From the NCBI GenBank assembly GCA_035485575.1, contig DATHNW010000010.1, positions 62,001 to 126,000 of the forward strand: a stretch of 64,000 nucleotides of DNA, in the 5' to 3' direction. The translations under genes were made by a program, and so were the position numbers. The stretch comes from DASRHD01 sp035485575 (GTDB taxonomy: Bacteria; Verrucomicrobiota; Verrucomicrobiia; Opitutales; Opitutaceae). Positions 33,927 to 41,975 of this stretch are shown here, piece by piece; position 1 is the stretch's first letter; each line of letters opens with the position of its first letter. Below the pieces are notes generated by a model. That model searched no databases, had not been told where the DNA came from, and saw only the letters and a list, made by a program, of their open reading frames with translations.

Positions 33927-35384
33927 ATGTCAAACTACGAAGCGGTCATCGGCCTTGAGGTTCACGTCCAGATCAAGACGCGTTCCAAGATGTTCACGCG
34001 CGTGGCTGCCGGCTACGGCACCGAGCCGAACACGCTCACCGATCCGGTCATTCTCGCTCTGCCCGGCGTCCTGCCCGTCATGAACAAGGTTGCGCTCGAT
34101 GCCGTCATCAAGGCCGGTCTCCTGCTCGGCTGCGAGATCGCGCCCGTCTGCAAATGGGATCGGAAAAATTATTTCTACCCCGACTCGCCGAAGAACTACC
34201 AGATTTCCCAATACGACCAGCCCATCTGCCTTGGCGGCCAGGTTGAGATCGAGCTGCCCGGGTCGGCGCGCAACGTCATGGGCGAGCACAAGAAAATACC
34301 GCTCACCCGCATCCATCTCGAGGAGGACGTGGGCAAGCTGAACCATTACGCCAACGACTCGCTCGTGGACTACAACCGCGCTGGCACGCCGCTGATGGAA
34401 ATCGTCTCCGAGCCCGCGATGCATGCCGCCGAGGAGGCCTTTGCCTATCTGACGGCGCTCAAGGCCGTCATGATTTACGGTGGCATCTCCGACTGTGACA
34501 TGGAAAAAGGCCAGCTCCGCTGCGATGCCAACATCTCCATCCGGCGACCGGGCGAAACCAGACTCGGCACGAAGGTCGAGCTGAAGAACCTGAACTCCAT
34601 TTCCTTCGTGCGCGACGGCATCGAGCATGAAATCAAACGGCAGATTTCGGTCGTCGAAAGCGGCGGCACGATCGTGCAGGAAACGCGCGACTACGACGGC
34701 CAGACCGGCACCTCTCAGTCGCTGCGCTCAAAGGAAATGGCCCACGATTACCGCTATTTTCCCGATCCCGACCTCATGCCGGTGAAAGTGGACGAGGCAT
34801 GGAAGCAAAGAATCCGCGCCGAATGTCCCGAGCTGCCGTTCGACAAGCAGCGCCGGTTCCTTGAGCAATACCAGATTCCCTACACCATCACGTCTGTGCT
34901 CGTGCCCGAGCGTGAACTCAGCGATTTCTTTGAGGAAGCGGCCAAACTTGCCGGCGGAGGTAAAGCGCAGGCGGCGGGCAACTGGATCGTCAACGACCTC
35001 TTGCGCGAGCTCGGCAATGCGGAGATTCCGCTGGCTGACTCCAAGGTTCGTCCGGCGCACGTCGCCGCGTTGGTGAAACTCATCGAGGCTGGCACGATTC
35101 TTGGCAATGCAGCGAAGGAAGTTTTTATCGCGATGTTCACGTCCGGCGAAATGCCGGAAGTCATTGTTGAAAAGAAAGGCCTTAAAGTCGAAACGAACCT
35201 CGGCGAACTGGAGCAATGGTGCCGCGAGGCCATTGCCGGCAACCTGAAGGCCTTCGCCGACTTCAAGGCGGGCAAGGACAGCGCGATCAATGGCTTCAAG
35301 GGTCCGGTGATGAAGGCGGCCAAGGGCAAGGCCGACCCGAAGCTGGTGGACGAGACCTTGCGCCGTTTGCTTGCGCAGATGTGA
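33927..35384 (+). CDS. gatB: Asp-tRNA(Asn)/Glu-tRNA(Gln) amidotransferase subunit B
   Basis: This 485-residue protein has the GatB signatures YEAVIGLEVHVQIKTRSKMF, the DRKNYFYPDSPKNYQISQYDQP segment and LRCDANISIR. A C-terminal YqeY-like tRNA-binding tail covers about 330-485. GatB activates misacylated tRNA and receives ammonia from GatA. It lies 18 bp after gatA. The usual bacterial order is preserved. Confidence 0.96.
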   Translation: MSNYEAVIGLEVHVQIKTRSKMFTRVAAGYGTEPNTLTDPVILALPGVLPVMNKVALDAVIKAGLLLGCEIAPVCKWDRKNYFYPDSPKNYQISQYDQPICLGGQVEIELPGSARNVMGEHKKIPLTRIHLEEDVGKLNHYANDSLVDYNRAGTPLMEIVSEPAMHAAEEAFAYLTALKAVMIYGGISDCDMEKGQLRCDANISIRRPGETRLGTKVELKNLNSISFVRDGIEHEIKRQISVVESGGTIVQETRDYDGQTGTSQSLRSKEMAHDYRYFPDPDLMPVKVDEAWKQRIRAECPELPFDKQRRFLEQYQIPYTITSVLVPERELSDFFEEAAKLAGGGKAQAAGNWIVNDLLRELGNAEIPLADSKVRPAHVAALVKLIEAGTILGNAAKEVFIAMFTSGEMPEVIVEKKGLKVETNLGELEQWCREAIAGNLKAFADFKAGKDSAINGFKGPVMKAAKGKADPKLVDETLRRLLAQM

Positions 35385-35453
35385 GGGCCGGCGTGGCTCG
35401 CGAAACACGCAAGTGAGTTGCGCATGGCCGGTGCGGACTTAGCGTGTTGTGCC

Positions 35454-36227
35454 ATGAACGATAAAAATTTCCCCTCTGATTCATTCTCGCGGCGCGATGT
35501 GCTCAAGACCATGGGTGCCAGCGCCGCCTTGCTGGGCCTGGGCCTGCTTTCAGCCAAAAAACTCTCCGCCGACGACACCCCTGCCGTCGTGCCGCCCGGC
35601 GGCACCGAACCTTTGCCGTGGGAATTGCCCAAGCTCGGCTATGCCTATGACGGGCTTGAGCCGCACATCGATGTGCGGACGATGGAGATCCATTACACGA
35701 AGCACCATCAAGCGTATATCGACAACGCGAAGAAAGCGCTGGCCGATTATCCCGAGCTGCTGGCGCTCGGCGCCAATGGCCTGGTGGTCAATCTTGACAA
35801 AGTGCCGGAGAAAATCCGCCCGGTGGTGCGCAACAACGCCGGCGGACACGTCAATCACACGTTTTTCTGGGAAATCATCACACCGGTTGCGGGTGAAGAG
35901 CCGTCGGGTGTGCTGGCGGCCGCCATCACGCAAACCTTTGGTTCAATCGATGAATTCAAGAAGGAATTCACCGCCGCGGCGATGGGTCGTTTTGGCAGCG
36001 GCTGGGCCTGGCTCAGCGTGAAGGACGGTCAGCTGGCGGTGCATTCAACGACGAATCAGGATTCGCCGCTCATGGGCGGCTTCACCCCCGTGCTCGGTCT
36101 CGACGTGTGGGAGCACGCCTACTACCTCAAGCACCAAAACAAGCGCGCCGACTACGTCGCGGCGTTTTGGGAGGTGGCCAACTGGCCGCAGGCCGGGGCC
36201 AATTACGCCGCGGCAGTGAAGGCTTGA
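35454..36227 (+). CDS. Fe/Mn-type superoxide dismutase with Tat signal
   Basis: This 257-residue protein has a twin-arginine leader (FSRRDVLKTMGASAALLGLG, residues 11-30), so it should be exported folded. The Sod_Fe N-terminal helix hairpin contains ligand His in EIHYTKHHQAYID and the second ligand in NHTFFWEI. The C-terminal domain contains LGLDVWEHAYYLKHQNKR with ligands Asp and His. The metal (Fe or Mn) cannot be decided. The start at 35454 is preferred to 35418 because the Tat motif is then near the N-terminus. A Fur-family gene lies downstream on the other strand. Confidence 0.92.
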   Translation: MNDKNFPSDSFSRRDVLKTMGASAALLGLGLLSAKKLSADDTPAVVPPGGTEPLPWELPKLGYAYDGLEPHIDVRTMEIHYTKHHQAYIDNAKKALADYPELLALGANGLVVNLDKVPEKIRPVVRNNAGGHVNHTFFWEIITPVAGEEPSGVLAAAITQTFGSIDEFKKEFTAAAMGRFGSGWAWLSVKDGQLAVHSTTNQDSPLMGGFTPVLGLDVWEHAYYLKHQNKRADYVAAFWEVANWPQAGANYAAAVKA

Positions 36228-36234
36228 CCGGTTT

Positions 36235-36273
36235 TTAAAAAACATGAGGCCGCCCGGAAAGAGCGGCCTCATG
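36235..36273 (-). terminator. Terminator of the Fur-family/microprotein transcript
   Basis: An 11-bp perfect stem (CATGAGGCCGC, 36243-36253, with GCGGCCTCATG, 36263-36273) has a 9-nt loop. On the minus strand it is followed by TTTTTT. It lies 60 bp after the microprotein frame at 36333-36416 and just past the SOD stop on the other strand. Confidence 0.85.
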
Positions 36274-36332
36274 GGAAAACATCCAAAGATGTCGTTAGGT
36301 GTAGTCAGGTAGTCTCAACCGGCTTTCGTGGC

Positions 36333-36416
36333 TCAATCCCTGTGGTGATCGTAGTCGGAGCTGTCCCAAGCCACGAATGCCGTGAAAAAAACGAGGAAAA
36401 ACATGACGAATAACAT
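36333..36416 (-). CDS. Putative 27-residue membrane microprotein
   Basis: A short frame reads ATG to TGA on the minus strand. It encodes a hydrophobic helix (MLFVMFFLVFFTAFVAW) followed by a hydrophilic tail rich in Asp and His (DSSDYDHHRD). A GAGGGGGA stretch 7-14 nt before the ATG could be a ribosome site, which is rare in this window. It is the only frame between the Fur-family gene and its terminator, so it is plausibly the second gene of that transcript. Small single-helix proteins often regulate membrane enzymes or transporters. The acidic/His tail could contact metal, but that is speculation. It is too short to prove by reading alone. Confidence 0.5.
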   Translation of the reverse strand: MLFVMFFLVFFTAFVAWDSSDYDHHRD

Positions 36417-36484
36417 GATTCAATCCCCCTCGGCTTATGTTTTATGAAGCTGGATCTTTTTTGGGTGCCAAACCGGGTCTGGTC

Positions 36485-37003
36485 TCAGCGGGCCGCGGAG
36501 GCCTCGGAGCTTTTGCGGCTGGCGGGAGAGATGCCGAAGAATTCGACCACGTGCGTGATGTCGCTGTAGCCGCGATTCTTCAGGATTTCCTCGACCTGCT
36601 TGACGACGCGGCGCAGTTCGCCGGCGGTTTCCGCATCGATCTCTTCCACGTTATGGGTGTCTTTGCACACAATGTGGTAGTGGTTCGTGCCATTGAGGTT
36701 GATTTCGTAAAGGGCGGTGCCGTTGTGGAGGAAGCTGCGGCGAACGAGATTGAGCTCTTCGAACACGGCCAAGCAGCGATATACGGTGACGAGGTCGCAC
36801 GAGCTGTCGGCAAGGTCATCGTGCAATTGCTCGATGCTTGCAGGTTGGGCGCGTTTGATGAGCGCATTGACGATGGCGATACGGGGCTGCGTAATGCGCA
36901 GGCCAGCGGACTTCAGACGGGCACAGGCTTGATCGAGGGCAGAGGTGGGCTTCGGAGCGGCTTTTAATCCGGCCAAGGGATGATGAATATGAGTTGCTAT
37001 CAT
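36485..37003 (-). CDS. Fur-family transcriptional regulator
   Basis: This 172-residue protein is read from the ATG at 37003. The winged-helix N-terminal domain (about 22-105) contains LKSAGLRITQPRIAIVNALI and DLVTVYRCLAVFEELNLVRR. The dimerisation domain contains NGTNHYHIVCKDTHNVEEID, the metal-site His region. The usual pair of CxxC motifs at the C-terminus is absent, and Cys appears only in VCKD. It may sense iron, zinc, manganese or peroxide; I cannot say which. An AT-rich divergent region with TGTAAAA dyads lies directly upstream, suggesting autoregulation. The SOD gene next door is a candidate target. Confidence 0.9.
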   Translation of the reverse strand: MIATHIHHPLAGLKAAPKPTSALDQACARLKSAGLRITQPRIAIVNALIKRAQPASIEQLHDDLADSSCDLVTVYRCLAVFEELNLVRRSFLHNGTALYEINLNGTNHYHIVCKDTHNVEEIDAETAGELRRVVKQVEEILKNRGYSDITHVVEFFGISPASRKSSEASAAR

Positions 37004-37031
37004 AGTAATGTTAATTTTTAGCAGTCTTTTC

Positions 37032-37107
37032 TGTAAAAACAAGTAAAATCTTTGTTTACACCTTGCTTTTTATGTTAAAAATGTAAAATTTTACACATGA
37101 TTTTACA
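37032..37107. promoter_or_regulatory. Cluster of TGTAAAA/TTTTACA dyads (probable Fur-family operator)
   Basis: A perfect 14-bp palindrome TGTAAAATTTTACA lies at 37082-37095. Related half-sites occur at 37032-37038, 37054-37060 (GTTTACA) and 37101-37107 (TTTTACA). The cluster sits 30-105 bp upstream of the Fur-family gene, and the divergent gene starts at 37215. Autoregulation is the simplest reading. Confidence 0.7.
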
Positions 37108-37153
37108 ATCCCGTTTGCAATATTCCACGGGCAGATGATTTGCAGCACATTGA

Positions 37154-37195
37154 TGCAACGCAGAGTTGCAAAGTTGCACAGAGGGTGCACCTCTG
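37154..37195 (+). promoter_or_regulatory. Inverted repeats in the leader of the Minf_1886-family gene
   Basis: TGCAAC-n5-GTTGCA (37154-37170) and CAGAGG-n5-CCTCTG (37179-37195) lie in tandem 20-60 bp before the start codon at 37215. They may be an operator or a 5' leader hairpin that affects translation. Confidence 0.4.
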
Positions 37196-37214
37196 ATACC
37201 TAACTGTTAGCCTT

Positions 37215-37652
37215 ATGTCCGACCTCGATTTCACTGAAATTGTTGAGCTCATCTGCAAGGAGGATTCCCGCTTTGATCGGAAGGCTTACGAATTCATCCG
37301 CCAGGGCCTCGATCACACGGTGAAGGAAATCAAAAAAAAGGACAGCAGCCGTGCGGCGCGTTCATTACACGTCACCGGCGCGGAGCTGCTCCATGGCCTG
37401 CGCGATTATGCGCTCGATCAATTTGGTCCGCTCGCGAAAACCGTGCTCAACGAGTGGGGCATCCAGCGTTGCGCCGATTTTGGCGACATCGTCTTCAATT
37501 TGATCGAATATAATGTGTTCAGCAAAACCGAGAATGATCGCCGCGAGGATTTCGCCGACGTCTTCAATTTCGATGACGCGTTTGTGAAACCTTTCCTCCC
37601 GGCCCGCAGCCGTCGCTTCGGTTCGTCCGCTGAGACCGTTGGCTCGGCCTAG
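37215..37652 (+). CDS. Minf_1886-family protein (Verrucomicrobia/Planctomycetes-restricted)
   Basis: This 145-residue protein has a conserved pattern I recognise from the Minf_1886 family: FTEIVELICKEDSRFDRKAYEF, then FIRQGLDHTV, LHVTGAELLHGLRDYALDQFGPLAKTVLNEWGI and DFGDIVFNLIEYNVFSKTENDRREDF. Function is unknown. The family is restricted to the Planctomycetes-Verrucomicrobia group, which supports the taxonomic placement. It is divergent from the Fur-family gene and 57 bp upstream of the M16 peptidase gene. Confidence 0.85.
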   Translation: MSDLDFTEIVELICKEDSRFDRKAYEFIRQGLDHTVKEIKKKDSSRAARSLHVTGAELLHGLRDYALDQFGPLAKTVLNEWGIQRCADFGDIVFNLIEYNVFSKTENDRREDFADVFNFDDAFVKPFLPARSRRFGSSAETVGSA

Positions 37653-37709
37653 CGGTCCGCCACCGCACCGGCAAAAATTTTCCGCGCCGTGCGCGGCCAC
37701 CGTCTTCCC

Positions 37710-40271
37710 ATGTCCAAAAAAACTTCCATCGCCGCCGACCTCCGCCTTCTCGGGCCATTTTGGGGCGAGCGGGTCGAGCGTTTTGTCCTGTCCAACGGTC
37801 TCACCGTGCTGCTCAAGCCTGATCGTTCCGCCGCGCTCGCTTCCGTGCAGGTCTGGGTGAAAACGGGCAGCATCCACGAGGGTGCGCAGCTTGGCGCCGG
37901 ACTCTCGCACTTTCTCGAACACATGCTGTTCAAGGGCACGGAACGCCGGGCCGGCCGCGACATCTCCGCGACCGTCCAGGTTCATGGCGGCTACATCAAC
38001 GCCTACACGACCTTCGACCGCACCGTTTATTACATCGACCTGCCCAGCGAGCACGTCGGGGTCGCCATCGACCTGCTGGCCGACGCCATGCTGCATTCCA
38101 CGCTGCCCGCCGATGAAGTCGTGCGCGAGCGCGACGTCATCCTGCGGGAAATCGCCATGACGCAGGACGATCCCGATGACCGCATTGCCGAGACGCTTTT
38201 TTCCACGGCCTTTCGTGAGCATCCGTACCGTCATCCCATCATCGGCCATCGCGACGTTTTCGCCGCCGTCACGCGCGACGAACTCGCCGCCTACTATCGG
38301 GCCCGCTACGTGCCCAACAACCTCGTCGTGGTCGTGGCTGGCGACATCGATGTCGCATCCATCCGGGCCGAGATAGAAAAGCATTTCAGCACCGCCCCGC
38401 GCGCGGCGCTCGCGCCCGTGCTCGTGCCCGACGAGCCGCCGCAGCTCGCTCCGCGGGCCCAGCATCGTTTTGAGGAGGTCGAACTCGCGCGCGCCTTTCT
38501 CGCCTGGCAGATTCCGGGGCTCACGCATCCCGACGCCCCGCTGCTGGACCTGCTGTCCACCATCCTGGGCCATGGCGACAGCTCAATCCTCTGGCAGGAA
38601 GTTCGCGAGCAGGCGCGTCTGGTGCACACGATTGATGCGAGCAGCTGGAATCCCGGCAGCGCTGGTCTTTTCAGCATCTCTTTCACCTGTGATGAGGCCA
38701 AGCGCGAGCCCGCGGCCGCGGCGGTTGAGCGCGCGCTTGCCCGTTGCGCTGTGCGCGGCTTTTCACCCGCGCAGCTCAAGAAGGCCATCCGCCAGCTTGC
38801 CGTGGCCGAGATCAACACGCGAAAAACCATGTCGGGCCAGGCCGCGCGTCTGGGTCTCGCGGAGGTCGTGATCGGCGATCTCGACTACAGCCGCACTTAT
38901 TTCGAACGGCTGGCTACGGTCACGTCGGCGGATCTTCGCCGCGTGCTCAAAACCTACCTGGTGCCGTCACATCTCACCTCGGTTTCGCTGAATCCCGCGA
39001 GTGCCGCCGTGAAAAAAAATGAAAAGGCCGCGGTCCGTGCCGTCTCGGCGGATTTTGAGGAAATCAAGCTCGCCAACGGTGCGCGCCTGCTGCTCCAGCC
39101 CGATTCGCGCCTGCCCAACCTCCATCTCCGCCTCGCGTGCCTCGGCGGCTCACTTTACGAGGCGCCTGGCAAGCGCGGTGCGACCGCGCTTATGGCCACG
39201 CTGCTGGCCAAGGATACGCGCACCCGCACTGCCGCCGAAGTGGCCCAGGCCATCGAGGAGGTGGGCGGCGCGCTCCAGCCCTTCGCGGGCAACAATGCCT
39301 TTGGACTCGCCGTTGAGGTCCTGCCCACCGACGTCGATCGCGCGCTGTGGCTGCTGGCCGAAGCTGCGCTGACGCCCGCTTTCGACAAAAAAACCTTCGC
39401 TACCGAGCGCGCCGCGCAGCTGGCCGAATTGCAGCATGATGCCGATGACGTCGTCACCTTCAGCCGGAAGCTCCTGCGGAAAAAATTCTTCGGTGCGCAT
39501 CCCTTCGCGATTGATGCCACCGGCGATGAAACCGGCCTGGGCGCCCTGGCGCCCTCAGACCTCGCGGCGTTGCATCGCACGCTCCTGGTCGGGCCCAACA
39601 TCGTCCTGGCCGTCGCGGGCGATTTTTCGTCGCGGAAACTGGCACCCAAGCTCCGGGCCTTTCTGGGGAAATTTCCGCGAACTTCGCCACCGGTGCCGGC
39701 CTTCCGATTCAGTGGTCCGGCGACCGTCGGGAATTTCGTCGAGAAGCAGCCGCGCGAACAGGCGGTGGTATTCCAGGCTTTTCCCGGCCCGGGCCTGCTG
39801 GCGGAGGATTTTTATGTGGGCGAGGTGGCCGACGAGCTGTTCAGCGGCATGGCTTCGCGCCTTTTCGAGCGCGTGCGCGAGGAAAAGGGTCTCGCGTATT
39901 TTGTGCGTTCCGCCCGGGTCACCGGTCTCGACGCTGCGATGTTCTATTTTTACGCCGGCACCGCCCCGGCCAGTGCCGCCGCCGTGCTCGAGGAGATTGA
40001 TCTGGAGGTCGCCCGCGTGCAGTCCGGCGGCGTGGATGAGGCCGAGCTGCGCCGCTGCCAGACGCGCCTCAAGGCCGGCCGCCGCCAGAGCCTGCAGTCC
40101 AACGGCGCGAGGGCGGGGCAGGCCGCGCTCAACGCGCTTTACGGCCTGCCGGTCAACGACTGGAAAAATTACGATGTGCGGGTTGACGCGGTCACGCGTG
40201 ACGACCTGGCGCGCTTTGCCCTGAAATATTTCCAGCGCGCGCAGCGCACGCAGCTTGTGGTCAGCCCGTAA
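37710..40271 (+). CDS. M16-family zinc peptidase, two-domain (pitrilysin-like)
   Basis: This 853-residue protein is read from the ATG at 37710. The N-terminal M16 domain has the inverted zinc motif HFLEH (in LSHFLEHMLFKGTERR) and the downstream Glu region VVRERDVILREI. The middle and C-terminal M16-like halves (about 240-430 and 460-853) form the closing bowl. They contain the arginine/tyrosine segment ERVREEKGLAYFV but no second zinc motif. No signal peptide is seen. M16 enzymes degrade short peptides in the cytoplasm or periplasm. It converges on nadK with a shared palindromic terminator. Confidence 0.92.
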   Translation: MSKKTSIAADLRLLGPFWGERVERFVLSNGLTVLLKPDRSAALASVQVWVKTGSIHEGAQLGAGLSHFLEHMLFKGTERRAGRDISATVQVHGGYINAYTTFDRTVYYIDLPSEHVGVAIDLLADAMLHSTLPADEVVRERDVILREIAMTQDDPDDRIAETLFSTAFREHPYRHPIIGHRDVFAAVTRDELAAYYRARYVPNNLVVVVAGDIDVASIRAEIEKHFSTAPRAALAPVLVPDEPPQLAPRAQHRFEEVELARAFLAWQIPGLTHPDAPLLDLLSTILGHGDSSILWQEVREQARLVHTIDASSWNPGSAGLFSISFTCDEAKREPAAAAVERALARCAVRGFSPAQLKKAIRQLAVAEINTRKTMSGQAARLGLAEVVIGDLDYSRTYFERLATVTSADLRRVLKTYLVPSHLTSVSLNPASAAVKKNEKAAVRAVSADFEEIKLANGARLLLQPDSRLPNLHLRLACLGGSLYEAPGKRGATALMATLLAKDTRTRTAAEVAQAIEEVGGALQPFAGNNAFGLAVEVLPTDVDRALWLLAEAALTPAFDKKTFATERAAQLAELQHDADDVVTFSRKLLRKKFFGAHPFAIDATGDETGLGALAPSDLAALHRTLLVGPNIVLAVAGDFSSRKLAPKLRAFLGKFPRTSPPVPAFRFSGPATVGNFVEKQPREQAVVFQAFPGPGLLAEDFYVGEVADELFSGMASRLFERVREEKGLAYFVRSARVTGLDAAMFYFYAGTAPASAAAVLEEIDLEVARVQSGGVDEAELRRCQTRLKAGRRQSLQSNGARAGQAALNALYGLPVNDWKNYDVRVDAVTRDDLARFALKYFQRAQRTQLVVSP

Positions 40272-40293
40272 AGCCTGCGCAGGCTTTTATTTT
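40271..40293 (+). terminator. Bidirectional terminator between M16 peptidase and nadK
   Basis: AAGCCTGCGCAGGCTT (40271-40286) is a perfect palindrome that folds as a 6-bp stem with a GCGC loop. It is followed by TTATTTT on the plus strand. It lies in the 21-bp gap between two convergent genes. Confidence 0.7.
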
Positions 40294-41144
40294 CAACCGG
40301 CTAGCTTGGGCGGGTCGGTGAAGCCGCCGCTCCATTTCAGCTTGGTCCGGACGACGGAGAAGTGGGAGTAGTCCAGCCGCTGCACGAGCGGCAGCTTGAG
40401 GTTCGCGAGGCTGATCTCCACGGGCGTATTTTCACACACCATCAGGTTGCGCTGGCCGTCCACGGCGACGAGGAGGCGGGAATGGCCGCTGCGGTTGAAC
40501 ACGCGCAGCCGCACGTTATGCTGGAAGATAATTGAGCGGTTGCTCAGCGTGTGCGGGCAGATGGGCGTCATCGCAATGACGCCGGCATCGGGGTGGATGA
40601 TCGGTCCGCCGGCGGAAAGATTATAGGCAGTCGAGCCGGTGGGCGTGGAAAAAATCAGGCCGTCGCACGAATAATCGGTCACGAGCTCATCGCCGGCCAG
40701 GACCTCGAGCCGTACCAGGCGCGAGTTGACCTCGTTCTTGATCAGAACGTCGTTGAGTGCGAAATCGTGCTGGCCGGGCTCGGTCGAGCAGTCGAGGAGC
40801 GAGCGCCACGCCAGCCGATAGGCTCCGCCGAGCAACGCAGTGAACTGCGCGCGCGCTTCGTCCGCTGAAAAGGTTGTGAGGAAGCCGAGGCTGCCGCGAT
40901 TTACACCGATGATGGGCACTTGCGCCTGGGCCGCCTCGCACGCCACGCCGAGCAGCGTGCCATCGCCGCCGATGACGCAGCACGCGTCAAATCCCGTCAG
41001 CCATCCGGCCGGACGGGGAAATGCCGGCGCATGCATGGCTTCCACCCCTGATTTCCGGGCAATGTCCAGCAGCGTCTGCGCAAGCTCGGGCGCGCCGTTT
41101 TTCTGCTCGTTGACGAGGAAGGCGAGTTTGCGGATGGGCTGCAT
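40293..41144 (-). CDS. nadK: NAD kinase
   Basis: This 283-residue enzyme makes NADP from NAD and ATP. The NAD-kinase signature is complete: GGDGT (in CCVIGGDGTLLG), NRGSLGFL, ALNDVLIKNE, the FSTPTGSTAYNLSAGGPIIHP loop and TPICPHTLSNRSI. Its length is typical. It lies 60 bp downstream of tlyA on the same strand. The spacer holds 10-bp tandem repeats that end 3 bp before the ATG. Confidence 0.94.
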   Translation of the reverse strand: MQPIRKLAFLVNEQKNGAPELAQTLLDIARKSGVEAMHAPAFPRPAGWLTGFDACCVIGGDGTLLGVACEAAQAQVPIIGVNRGSLGFLTTFSADEARAQFTALLGGAYRLAWRSLLDCSTEPGQHDFALNDVLIKNEVNSRLVRLEVLAGDELVTDYSCDGLIFSTPTGSTAYNLSAGGPIIHPDAGVIAMTPICPHTLSNRSIIFQHNVRLRVFNRSGHSRLLVAVDGQRNLMVCENTPVEISLANLKLPLVQRLDYSHFSVVRTKLKWSGGFTDPPKLAG

Positions 41145-41147
41145 GCT

Positions 41148-41180
41148 TAACCGCTAATTGCCGCTAATTGCCGATGATTC
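41148..41180 (-). repeat. 10-bp tandem repeats in the nadK leader
   Basis: The plus strand reads CCGCTAATTG twice (41151-41160 and 41161-41170), followed by a diverged third copy to 41180. In the gene's sense this is AATTAGCGG repeated, ending GGTTAAGC just before the nadK ATG. It belongs to the same leader-repeat family seen before pheS and gluQ. Confidence 0.8.
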
Positions 41181-41204
41181 CAAACCAATTAGCACTGGAT
41201 CCTG

Positions 41205-41966
41205 TTAATTGGCGGCCTGCGGCTTTTTCAATCCCAGCAAAAATTCCCGGTTGCCATCCGCGCCCGCGAGGGGTGAGTCCATCTCGCCGATGAGCTGCGC
41301 GCGGGGCAGTTCCGCCAGCGCAAAAGCGCGCACGCCGGCCAGCACGGCCTGCCGCACGGTTTCGTCGCGGATGACACCCCGGCCTTTGTCGGCCTCGGCC
41401 TTGCCGGCCTCGAACTGTGGCTTCACTAAGGCCACGAGCGTGCCGCCGGCCCGCAAGAACGGCCACACGGCCGGCAGCACGCTTTTCAGCGAGATGAACG
41501 ATAGATCCATCACGATGGCATCGTAGCTCGCGTGGGGCAGGTTGCCGGGGCGCAGATGGCGGGCATTGAGCTGTTCGAGGTTGGTCACGCGCGGATCGGC
41601 GCGGAGTTTGGCGTGAAGCTGGGCGCGGCCGACATCGACGCAGGTCACGGCGGCCGCACCCGCCTGCAATACGCAGTCGGTGAAACCGCCGGTCGAGGCG
41701 CCTACGTCGAGCACTTGTGCGCCTCTTAGGTCGAGAGAGAATTTCTCCAAAAAGGCGGAAAGCTTCTCACCGCCACGGCTGACGAAGCGGGGCGGCTGTT
41801 CGAGGACAAGTTCCACATCATCGGGCAGCTCGCGTCCGGGCTTGTCCAGCCGCTCAGTGCCCCGCAAGACGCGGCCGGCGAGGATGAGAGCCTTGGCCTG
41901 TGTGCGTGTCGCGGCCAGGCCGCGGGCCACGAGCAGTTCGTCGAGACGGATTTTTTTCTCGGCCAT
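41205..41966 (-). CDS. tlyA: TlyA-family rRNA methyltransferase (S4 plus FtsJ domains)
   Basis: This 253-residue protein has an S4 RNA-binding domain (about 4-65, IRLDELLVARGLAATRTQAKALILAG). The FtsJ/RrmJ-like methyltransferase core follows, with motif I VLDVGASTGGFTDCVLQAGAA, the SAM pocket VTCVDVGRAQ and VMDLSFISLKSVLP. TlyA methylates 16S and 23S rRNA 2'-O of cytidine in mycobacteria and relatives. Its older name hemolysin A should not be taken to mean a toxin. It lies 9 bp after the Fpg gene. Confidence 0.93.
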   Translation of the reverse strand: MAEKKIRLDELLVARGLAATRTQAKALILAGRVLRGTERLDKPGRELPDDVELVLEQPPRFVSRGGEKLSAFLEKFSLDLRGAQVLDVGASTGGFTDCVLQAGAAAVTCVDVGRAQLHAKLRADPRVTNLEQLNARHLRPGNLPHASYDAIVMDLSFISLKSVLPAVWPFLRAGGTLVALVKPQFEAGKAEADKGRGVIRDETVRQAVLAGVRAFALAELPRAQLIGEMDSPLAGADGNREFLLGLKKPQAAN

Positions 41967-41975
41967 GAACGGATG

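Noticed and set aside
41205..41966. Hemolysin
   Set aside because: The S4 plus FtsJ architecture is that of an rRNA methyltransferase; the hemolysin name is historical.
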